From Pseudomonadota bacterium (GTDB lineage: Bacteria > Pseudomonadota > Alphaproteobacteria > Rhizobiales > Pleomorphomonadaceae): a stretch of 64,000 nt of DNA. The translations under genes and the position numbers were made by a program. Below, piece after piece: positions 31,549-39,631 of this stretch (position 1 is its first letter; every line of letters begins with the position of its first letter). The stretch covers positions 1 through 64,000 of the forward strand of contig JAGSYV010000008.1 in NCBI GenBank assembly GCA_018262505.1. Reading direction: 5' to 3'. Under the pieces are notes generated by a model. The model worked only from the letters and a program-made list of their open reading frames with translations, was not told the origin of the DNA and made no database searches.

Positions 31549-33042
31549 TCAAGGTTCGGCGGGGGTAACGGACCCAAGCGACCGGGCGACTGCCCGACGC
31601 CATCCGAGCCGCTTCGCCGCCCTGATCTTTTCGTCGAGCGCAGGCGTGTAGCAGCGCCCTCCCCTGTCCATTCGGCTCAAGCCGGAGAATGTGAAGATGC
31701 CCTCCGCAATGCCCGCGAGATGGGCGACGCCCATGGCCGAAAGCTCGGCCGTATCGGTGCGCGCGACCGTTACACCGGTCATGTCCGCCTCGAACTGCAT
31801 GAGCTGATCGTTGCGGGTCGGACCGCCATCGACATGCAGTCGATCAACCGCCAGCCCCGACTGCCGGACGACATCGACCAGATCGGCGATCTGGTGAGCG
31901 ATGGAATCGATCGTCGCCCTAGCGATGACCGGGCGCCCGACCCCGAGCGTCACACCGGAAATGAGACCGACCGCATTGCTGTCCCACCAGGGAGCACCCA
32001 AACCGTTGAAACCCGGAACGACGTGGACATTGCCTGCGTCCTCGCAGGTGGACGCGAGCCTTGCCAACTCCGCGGCGTCGATCCCGAGGAGATCGGCCAT
32101 CCAGAGGATCGTCGACCCCGCCGAGCGGATGTTGCCCTCAAAGCCCAGCATGGGTTTGTCGACCCACCATGCCAGCGTCAGGCACAAGCCCGGATGCAGC
32201 GTCTTGCCGCCTCTCAGCGATGACGGATCGATCAGCCCCATTACCGAGGAGCCGGTGCCGTGCGTCGCCTTGATCGGGCCGGGCTTGTAGGCACCGTGTG
32301 CGAAGAGCGCCGAGTGCGAGTCCGCCATCACCGCGCGGACCGGCACACCATCGGGGATTGGCGCAAAGTCGCGGCAGACCGGGAATGGCCCGACGGAGGG
32401 GACGATGCGGGGAAGCGCAGCTCTCGGAATATCGAAGATGTCCAGCAGGACGTCGTCGTATTCGGCGATACCGACGTTCACCAACTGCATGCGCGATGCG
32501 TTACCGGCTTCGACGAGTGCCTCGCCACCAAAGCGGGAGAGAAGGAAGCTGTCTATGGTGCCGATGACGATCTCGCCGGCACGGGCTCGCTTCCGATCCG
32601 GATCGATGCGGTCAAGAAGCCATTTGGCCTTGACGGCCGTGAACATCGGATCGAGCGGCAAGCCGCTCTTTTCCCGAATGATCGCCCCCACGCCTCGGGC
32701 GCGAATATCCTCGCAGAGATCCTCGGTTCGCTGATCCTGCCAGGACAGAAGAGGTGTTATGGCCTTTCCCGTCTTGCGTTCCCAGATGACGCAGGATTCG
32801 CGTTGTGTGCTGAAGCCAACCGCGACGACTCGCGGAGCCAGCTCCGGTGTGACGCACGCGGCGACCGCTGTGCGGACGCTCGCCCATATCTCCTCGGGGT
32901 CCTGCTCGACCCAACCGGCATGGGGGGTTGATTGACCAAGCGGCGCACCGCCGCGAGCAACCACCTCGCCAAGCTCGTCGACCAGCAGACACTTGCTCGA
33001 GCCTGTGCCCTGATCGATTGCCAGAATCAAAGGGGAAGTCAT
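31549..33042 (-). CDS. FGGY-family carbohydrate kinase
   Basis: LILAIDQGTGSSKCLLVDELGEVVARG; GGPTRNDQLMQFEADMTGVTV. Confidence 0.9.
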   Translation of the reverse strand: MTSPLILAIDQGTGSSKCLLVDELGEVVARGGAPLGQSTPHAGWVEQDPEEIWASVRTAVAACVTPELAPRVVAVGFSTQRESCVIWERKTGKAITPLLSWQDQRTEDLCEDIRARGVGAIIREKSGLPLDPMFTAVKAKWLLDRIDPDRKRARAGEIVIGTIDSFLLSRFGGEALVEAGNASRMQLVNVGIAEYDDVLLDIFDIPRAALPRIVPSVGPFPVCRDFAPIPDGVPVRAVMADSHSALFAHGAYKPGPIKATHGTGSSVMGLIDPSSLRGGKTLHPGLCLTLAWWVDKPMLGFEGNIRSAGSTILWMADLLGIDAAELARLASTCEDAGNVHVVPGFNGLGAPWWDSNAVGLISGVTLGVGRPVIARATIDSIAHQIADLVDVVRQSGLAVDRLHVDGGPTRNDQLMQFEADMTGVTVARTDTAELSAMGVAHLAGIAEGIFTFSGLSRMDRGGRCYTPALDEKIRAAKRLGWRRAVARSLGSVTPAEP

Positions 33043-33045
33043 CTG

Positions 33046-33987
33046 TCAGCCCCGCAATTCTCTCACGGCAGCGATGATGCCGTCGGCGTTGAGGTGGAAA
33101 TGGTCAAGCAGAAACTCGGTGCTTCCGGTCGGAGCGAAGCCAGTCACGCCCAGGATACGCATGGGCACCGGATGATGCCGGACGACGACGGATGCCACGG
33201 CAGCACCCAGTCCGCCTTCCGTCAGCGCCTCCTCAGCCGTGATGATCGCCCCGGTTTCCCTGGCGGCGGCGATCACCGCGGCTTCGTCCAGCGGCGAAAT
33301 GGTCGCCATGTTGACGACGCGCAGGCCGATCCCTTCGGCGGCCAGGCGATCGGACGCTTCGATGGCCCGCGACACCAGAGTGCCCGTGGCGATAACGGCA
33401 ACATCGTCGCCGGCTCGCACGATGTTCGCCGTACCGTAAGCGAAAGGCTCGGTCTGGCCGGCGCTGACCGACGGCACCTTCGTCCGGCCAATCCGCATGT
33501 AGATGGGCTTTCCGGCGCCCGCCGCCCACTTGACTGCCGCTGTCGTCTGCTCGGGATCGGCGGGTATCAGCACGGAAAGGCCGCTCGTGGCCCGCATCCA
33601 GGAAATATCCTCGATCGAGTGATGCGTCGGACCAAGCTCGCCGTAGGCCATCCCCGGGCTCATGCCGCAAAGGACGATGTGGTAGTTGCTGTAGGCCACA
33701 TCCGCCTTGACCTGTTCGGTGGCGCGACCGGTCAGGAACGGGGCCGCCGCGCAGACGAACGGAATGAAACCTCCGTTGGCAAGCCCGGCCGCCACGCCGA
33801 TCATGTCCTGTTCGGCAATGCCGACGTTGATCAGGCGATCGGGGAATTCCTTCTGGAAGGCGACAAGGTTGGAGGACCCTACGCTGTCGTTGCAAACGGC
33901 GACAATGCGGTCGTCCTGTCGGGCCAGGGCGGCGAGGGTTTCGGCAAAAGCCTGCCGGCAGTCAAAGGTGGCAAGCGGTGCGCTCAT
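33046..33987 (-). CDS. Transketolase C-terminal subunit
   Basis: RLINVGIAEQDMIGVAAGLANGGFIPFVCAAAPFLTGRATEQVK. Confidence 0.9.
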   Translation of the reverse strand: MSAPLATFDCRQAFAETLAALARQDDRIVAVCNDSVGSSNLVAFQKEFPDRLINVGIAEQDMIGVAAGLANGGFIPFVCAAAPFLTGRATEQVKADVAYSNYHIVLCGMSPGMAYGELGPTHHSIEDISWMRATSGLSVLIPADPEQTTAAVKWAAGAGKPIYMRIGRTKVPSVSAGQTEPFAYGTANIVRAGDDVAVIATGTLVSRAIEASDRLAAEGIGLRVVNMATISPLDEAAVIAAARETGAIITAEEALTEGGLGAAVASVVVRHHPVPMRILGVTGFAPTGSTEFLLDHFHLNADGIIAAVRELRG

Positions 33988-34910
33988 CGAGAAAGCTCCT
34001 CAAGGGCCAGCTTGATCTGTTCGGGCGAGGGAACCTTGTGGTGCCATTCGACGCGATCTTCGATGAACGAGACGCCCTTGCCCTTGATGGTGTTGGCAAT
34101 AACGGCGAGGGGCTTGCCACGACCGGGACGCGTGAAGACATCGTAGAGGGCAGCATGATCGTGGCCGTCGATCTCGATGGCCTCCCAACCGAAAGCCGTC
34201 CACTTGTCGGGGAGCGGATCGAGCCGATTGGTGTCCTCGGTTCGGGCGCCCTGCTGAAGACGATTGCGGTCGATGATGGCGACCAGACTGTCGAGCCCCC
34301 GATGACCGGCGGCCATCGCCGCTTCCCAGTTGGAGCCCTCCTGCAGCTCGCCGTCCCCAAGAGCGACGAAGGTCCGCCAGTTCTTTCCGGAAAGTCTGGA
34401 GGCAATCGCCGAACCGACGCCGATCGGCAGGCCGTGACCGAGCGGACCGGTATTGGCTTCCACGCCCGGAATTTTGCGATTGGGATGGCCATTGAGCACG
34501 GACAGCGGCTGCATGAAGGTCGGCAGCCAATCGAGCGGGAAGAAGCCCCGCATGGCCAGCACCGAGTAGAGAGAGGCCGCGCAGTGCCCCTTGGAAAGGA
34601 TGAAGCGATCCCGCTCGCGCCATGCTGGGTTGGCCGGATCAAGCCTCAAGACACCGAAAAACAGCGTCGTCATCGCGTCGGTGATGGAGAAATCGCCCCC
34701 GATATGTCCGAGGCGTGCAGCGCCTATCATCTCGACGACCGACCTGCGAACCGCCTGGGCCGTATGGAAGAGCACGGCCGCCCGACTTTCCCGGGAAAGA
34801 GAGGAAAGCGCGTCTGGCTTCGGAAAGTTCTCGACTGACGCGAGACCTCCAATCGTCCCCATAACATCCTCCCAATCAGAATATTTATTCATTAACGGAT
34901 TTTGTTGCAT
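33984..34910 (-). CDS. Transketolase N-terminal (TPP-binding) subunit
   Basis: GHIGGDFSITDAMTTLFFGVL, RDRFILSKGHCAASLYSVLA, VALGDGELQEGSNWEAAMAAGH; true start may be nearer 34862. Confidence 0.9.
   Translation of the reverse strand: MQQNPLMNKYSDWEDVMGTIGGLASVENFPKPDALSSLSRESRAAVLFHTAQAVRRSVVEMIGAARLGHIGGDFSITDAMTTLFFGVLRLDPANPAWRERDRFILSKGHCAASLYSVLAMRGFFPLDWLPTFMQPLSVLNGHPNRKIPGVEANTGPLGHGLPIGVGSAIASRLSGKNWRTFVALGDGELQEGSNWEAAMAAGHRGLDSLVAIIDRNRLQQGARTEDTNRLDPLPDKWTAFGWEAIEIDGHDHAALYDVFTRPGRGKPLAVIANTIKGKGVSFIEDRVEWHHKVPSPEQIKLALEELSR
34881..34901. promoter_or_regulatory. Direct repeat copy 1 ATATTTATTCATTAACGGATT
   Basis: 21-bp exact match to 35155-35175. Confidence 0.6.
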
Positions 34911-35154
34911 TATAGGAAATTGATTGAATTACGTCAAGGATTTTTTTCGTACGCCTTTCGTTGATATGCGTTCTCTTTCGATTTCCCTCGTTTTGCGCCC
35001 TCATCGTCATGAGACGCAGCATTCGCTAATCGATTGAAAGCGTGAAAACAGGGAGTTATTCGTTTTTCGTCGCCAGTCGGACCGCAAATTCCGCACGAGA
35101 CAGGAGTACAGCCGTACTATTGCGTATTTGATAGCCAGCTAACACTCATCATGC

Positions 35155-35175
35155 ATATTTATTCATTAACGGATT
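35155..35175. promoter_or_regulatory. Direct repeat copy 2 ATATTTATTCATTAACGGATT
   Basis: 21-bp exact match to 34881-34901, upstream of SorC-type regulator. Confidence 0.6.
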
Positions 35176-35404
35176 GACATCCAGATAATGGCGTCTTATA
35201 GGCATCTTCAACACACTCCCAACTGCGGGACGTGTGGTCTCGACCTGCAAGCCACAGCAAATAAGAACGTTTTTAAGAATACGTCCTCGCCGCTCACCGG
35301 CATCCAGCTATGAATAAAATACGCTCTGGAATATACATTCAGTATCTGGCAGCGCCTCGCGTTCACAACGAACACGGGCGCCGTTCTGTTATCTGGAGGT
35401 TTTC

Positions 35405-36376
35405 ATGAGCCGTATTTATGAGTTGCGACTAATGGCGCGAGTTGCGCAACTATATCATGAGAATAACCTCAAACAGGCGGAAATTTCCAAACAACTCCAT
35501 TTGTCACAGGCTACAGTTTCACGTCTGCTGTCGCGCGCCGTGGACGAAGGAATAGTGCGAATTACCATTAATGCGCCGCGCGGGACCTATCCCCAGTTGG
35601 AGGATCAGTTACGCGACCGTTATGGGCTTGCCGAGGCGGTTGTCGCCGAATGCTACGAAGACCACGAAGAAGCCATTCTCCCCGCGATAGGAAATGCCGC
35701 TGCCTACTACTTTGAATCAACGGTCAGTCCGGACGAGGTCATCGGCATCTCCTGCTGGAGTTCGGCGCTGCTGCACATGGTCGACGCCGTTCATCCGGTC
35801 AAACGGCTCAAGGCCGAGAAAGTCATCCAGATCGTCGGCGGCATCGGCAATCCGGCCGTCCAAAGTCATGCCACGCAGATTACAACCCGCCTCGCAAGCC
35901 TTGTCAGCGCAGATCCCGTGCTGCTGCCTGCCCCGGGGGTTACAGCCTCGTCGGCAGCCCGCCTTGTCATGCAGGGTGATGGCTATGTCCGCTCCACGAT
36001 GGAGCAGTTCCGGCGCCTGACCATGGCAATCGTCGGCATCGGCACGCTCGAGCCGTCATACATGCTGCACAACTCCGGCAACACCTTCGCCGCCGACGAA
36101 CTCGCCGATCTCAGGGAGCGCGGGGTCGTGGGCGATATCTGCATGCGCTTTTTCGACGCCAACGGTCGGATCATCGACAGCCCGTTCGACGAGCGCGTCA
36201 TCGGCATCACCCTCCCCGAACTCAAAGCCGTTCCGCACGTGATCGGCGTGGCCGGAAGCGCCCGGAAGACCGCGACCATTCATGCCGCGTTGATTGGAGG
36301 CTGGGTCGATACACTCGTCACCGACAAGTTCACCGCGGAGCGATTGCTGAGCCTGCCGCATCCGCCGAACACTTGA
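35405..36376 (+). CDS. SorC/DeoR-family sugar-binding transcriptional regulator
   Basis: RVAQLYHENNLKQAEISKQLHLSQATVSRLLSRAVDEGIVRI HTH plus sugar-binding domain. Confidence 0.9.
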   Translation: MSRIYELRLMARVAQLYHENNLKQAEISKQLHLSQATVSRLLSRAVDEGIVRITINAPRGTYPQLEDQLRDRYGLAEAVVAECYEDHEEAILPAIGNAAAYYFESTVSPDEVIGISCWSSALLHMVDAVHPVKRLKAEKVIQIVGGIGNPAVQSHATQITTRLASLVSADPVLLPAPGVTASSAARLVMQGDGYVRSTMEQFRRLTMAIVGIGTLEPSYMLHNSGNTFAADELADLRERGVVGDICMRFFDANGRIIDSPFDERVIGITLPELKAVPHVIGVAGSARKTATIHAALIGGWVDTLVTDKFTAERLLSLPHPPNT

Positions 36377-36417
36377 TTCCACACAGCAGTGCTAGCTGAC
36401 AAAACCAGGAGGAAATC

Positions 36418-37200
36418 ATGGCACGATTTGACAACAAAACGGTCGTCGTCGCGGGCGCAAGCCGAGGCATAGGCGCGGCCATTGCCAAGCGCTTTGCACG
36501 CGAGGGAGCGTCCGTCTTCGTCAGCGCGAACGAACCGCGGGTCGAGGAGGTCGTCAAGGCCATCCGCGCCGAGGGCGGTCGCGCCGAGTGCTCGATCACG
36601 GACGTGACCGACAAGGCGTCCGTCATTGCCATGTATGATGCTGCCGAGGCCGCCTTCGGCTCCATCGACATATCCTGTCAGAACGCCGGCGTCATCACCA
36701 TCGCCAAGATCGAGGATCTCACCGAGGCCGAGTGGAACAAGGTGCTGGCCGTGAACACCACCGGCGTGTTCCTCTGTTGTCAGGAAGCGATCCGCCGCAT
36801 TCGCAAGCACGGCAGAGGCGGCCGCCTGATCAATACCGCTTCGGGACAGTCCCGGCAGGGCTTCATCTATACGCCGCATTACGCGGCGTCGAAGTTCGGC
36901 GTCATGGGCATCACCCAGAGTCTCGCCAAGGAAGTCGCAAGGGAGAATATCACCGTCAATGCCTTCTGCCCCGGCATCATCGACACGGACATGTGGGCCT
37001 ACAATGATGAGGCCTGGGGCAAGCTTCTGGGCGACTACAAGCCGGGCGAACTGATGGCCGAATGGGTTGCCAATATTCCGATCGGTCGCGTCGGAAAGGG
37101 CGAGGATATCGCTGGCGTCGTCGCCTTTCTTGCCAGCGACGATGCCGCCTATGTGACGGGCCAGACCATCAATATCGACGGCGGCATGTTCATGTCCTGA
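36418..37200 (+). CDS. SDR-family oxidoreductase
   Basis: KTVVVAGASRGIGAAIAKRFAREGASVFV; YTPHYAASKFGVMGITQSLAKE. Confidence 0.92.
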   Translation: MARFDNKTVVVAGASRGIGAAIAKRFAREGASVFVSANEPRVEEVVKAIRAEGGRAECSITDVTDKASVIAMYDAAEAAFGSIDISCQNAGVITIAKIEDLTEAEWNKVLAVNTTGVFLCCQEAIRRIRKHGRGGRLINTASGQSRQGFIYTPHYAASKFGVMGITQSLAKEVARENITVNAFCPGIIDTDMWAYNDEAWGKLLGDYKPGELMAEWVANIPIGRVGKGEDIAGVVAFLASDDAAYVTGQTINIDGGMFMS

Positions 37201-37231
37201 TTACGTCATTCGGTGCGCGGGGCGCACTGGC

Positions 37232-38077
37232 TTGACTGGATATATTCGCCGGAAGCTGGCGTGTGCGCCCTTCTTCCGGCGAAGAGCGCTGGGGAGCGAC
37301 CTGTTGATCGCGTCTGGACCTGTAAAACCACCCGTCCTGGCCCCCTGCGAAGTCGCTCTGATGCTCGACTTTGATGGGACGCTCGTGCCTTATGCCTCGG
37401 AGACCCGGCTCATTCCGGTCATCGACCCGAGATTGCCCGGCCTCCTCGAACGCCTGGGAAAGGACACCGGCGGCGCAACCGTCATTGTCAGTGGACGCGG
37501 CGTGAACGAGCTGCAAGGGCTGCTCGGACCGATCCGGCTGCCCATTCTGGGAACGCATGGCTTTGAGTTTCGCGCGTCCCCGGAAGCTGCCATCGAACTC
37601 GAGAGTACCGCGTCAGACACCCGCGACATGCTGGACGGCCTCGATCGCCTTTACACACAGTCATCCGCGTGGGCGCAGAAACACCGTGGGATATCCGCCG
37701 AACGAAAAGCCCTGACGGTGGTGGTCCATTTCCATGATGCGCCGGAAATGGCAGATCTCGCCTACCGGTTTGCCCGTGAAGCCTGCGATGGCAATCCGGG
37801 CTTCGCGCTGCAGGCCGGCCGGGGCGTGGCCGAATTCAGGCCGGCCAATGCCGACAAGGGAAGCGCCATCAAACGCCTGATGGACAAGCCGCCGTTTTCA
37901 GGACGAAGACCGATTTTCATCGGTGACGATCTCGCTGACGAAGCGGGTTTCCAGGTGGTCAATTCTCTAGGCGGCATCTCGATCAAGGTCGGGCCGGGCG
38001 AGAGTGCCGCGCCGTTCTCCCTTGCGACCTCTCAGGACGTATTGGCCTACCTCGGCTCCATTTCAATGCAGCTTTAG
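37232..38077 (+). CDS. otsB: Trehalose-phosphatase (HAD)
   Basis: EVALMLDFDGTLVPYASE and PIFIGDDLADEAGFQVVNSLGGISIKVG. Confidence 0.85.
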   Translation: MTGYIRRKLACAPFFRRRALGSDLLIASGPVKPPVLAPCEVALMLDFDGTLVPYASETRLIPVIDPRLPGLLERLGKDTGGATVIVSGRGVNELQGLLGPIRLPILGTHGFEFRASPEAAIELESTASDTRDMLDGLDRLYTQSSAWAQKHRGISAERKALTVVVHFHDAPEMADLAYRFAREACDGNPGFALQAGRGVAEFRPANADKGSAIKRLMDKPPFSGRRPIFIGDDLADEAGFQVVNSLGGISIKVGPGESAAPFSLATSQDVLAYLGSISMQL

Positions 38078-38314
38078 CCAACCATGACGACAGATCACAG
38101 AACCGTCACACGCAATTGCGTGAAAACAAAGCGGCTGTATTCCCGCATCTCTTGTCTGCGAGTTTGGGGGACGACGGTATCGGCGTGCCGGTCGACGATC
38201 GGCGCCGTCACGATGAAACGGCCGCCTCGCAGCTCCGCCCGACAACAGTCGTGACGACACCGGCGCACGGTGAGAGATGTGGCTTGAGTCACTCGACAAG
38301 AAGAGGAGAATAAA

Positions 38315-38455
38315 ATGAACACCGACAATCCTGTTGCCGGAGATCTGGTGTCTTTGATTGCCAAGGCCGGAACCGTTGGAGAAAACGCCGACGTCGCGAT
38401 GCGCCGATTGCCGACGTTATTCGCCCTCGCGCCACCAGAAGCTATCGCTACGTGA
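38315..38455 (+). CDS. Putative 46-aa small ORF
   Basis: MNTDNPVAGDLVSLIAKAGTVGENADVAMRRLPTLFALAPPEAIAT preceded by AAGAGGAGAATAAA RBS-like sequence; not in supplied track (too short). Confidence 0.3.
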   Translation: MNTDNPVAGDLVSLIAKAGTVGENADVAMRRLPTLFALAPPEAIAT

Positions 38456-38502
38456 AGAAAGGCCCGCTTCGCCGCATCTTCCGATATTTCTGAAATCGCC
38501 GT

Positions 38503-39630
38503 TCAATCGGCTCGCGACAGCATGAGGCGGAAACGGTACGTGGCGTAGGCGAGGAAAAGCGCGCCAAGGCCGCTCATGATCAGCAGCGGCTTCCAGACGA
38601 GATCGATCGTGGCACCACGATACAGCAGCCCTTGCGAGAACTGCACGTAGTAGACGGACGGCGAGACATGCATCGCCCATTGCAGCACCGTCGGCATGCT
38701 CTCAAGCGGCGTCATGTTGCCGGAGAGCAGCAGCATGGTGGTGAACACCGGGATGGCCATCAGCGCGAATTGCGGCATCGACCGGGCCAGCGTCGCCACG
38801 AGGATACCGAGCGAGGTCGTCGAGAACAGGAAGATGGTGGTCCCGAACAGGAACAGGACGCGCGAGCCGGCCACCGGCACGCCGAGATACCAGCGCACGA
38901 CCAGTTCCATGGACAGCTCGGCGGCGACAAGCAGGACGGCACCATTGGCCAGCACCTTGGCCAGCGCGATCTCGATGGCCCGGACCGGCATCACCAGCAG
39001 ATGTTCGATGGTCCCATGCTCGCGTTCTCGGATGACGGCGGCGCCAACCAGCAGGATCGACAGGATAACAATCGAATTGACCAACTGCATGATCGAGGAG
39101 AACCATCGCCCCTCGATGTTCGGGTTGAAATAGACGCGTGGCGCCGTGACGATCGGCAATTGTGCCTCGATGCCCTTGCTGTTGAGGAAGTTCGCCGCCT
39201 CGGTCAGCAGGATCGACTGGATATAGGCATAGCCGTTGCCGGCCTGGACCATGGCGGTGGCGTCGATGGTCAGACCGATGGCCGGTTGCCGGCCGCGCAG
39301 CACGTCGGCCTCGAAGGACGGCGGAAACTCCAGCACAAAGCCATAGCGGCCGACGTCCATGGCGCGATCGACCTCGCTGCGGGCAACCAGCTCCGGCGTC
39401 TTGAAATAGGGAGCGACGAAGGCATCGGCCATGCGGGCCGTCAGCTGCGAGCGGTCCTCGTCGACAATGGCGATCGTGGCGTTGACGACCTCGAGCTTGA
39501 CGGCGCTCGCCACCATCACCACCGCCGCCGAAAAGGCGTAGACGATGAGGAACAGCATGATCGGATCCCGGCGCAGGCTCCACAGCTCCTTGATGGCCAG
39601 GTAGAAGACGTTGATCACGAAGCGACGCAT
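38503..39630 (-). CDS. ABC-2 type transporter permease
   Basis: MRRFVINVFYLAIKELWSLRRDPIMLFLIVYAFSAAV; REREHGTIEHLLVMPVRAIEIALAK. Confidence 0.9.
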   Translation of the reverse strand: MRRFVINVFYLAIKELWSLRRDPIMLFLIVYAFSAAVVMVASAVKLEVVNATIAIVDEDRSQLTARMADAFVAPYFKTPELVARSEVDRAMDVGRYGFVLEFPPSFEADVLRGRQPAIGLTIDATAMVQAGNGYAYIQSILLTEAANFLNSKGIEAQLPIVTAPRVYFNPNIEGRWFSSIMQLVNSIVILSILLVGAAVIREREHGTIEHLLVMPVRAIEIALAKVLANGAVLLVAAELSMELVVRWYLGVPVAGSRVLFLFGTTIFLFSTTSLGILVATLARSMPQFALMAIPVFTTMLLLSGNMTPLESMPTVLQWAMHVSPSVYYVQFSQGLLYRGATIDLVWKPLLIMSGLGALFLAYATYRFRLMLSRAD

Positions 39631-39631
39631 G

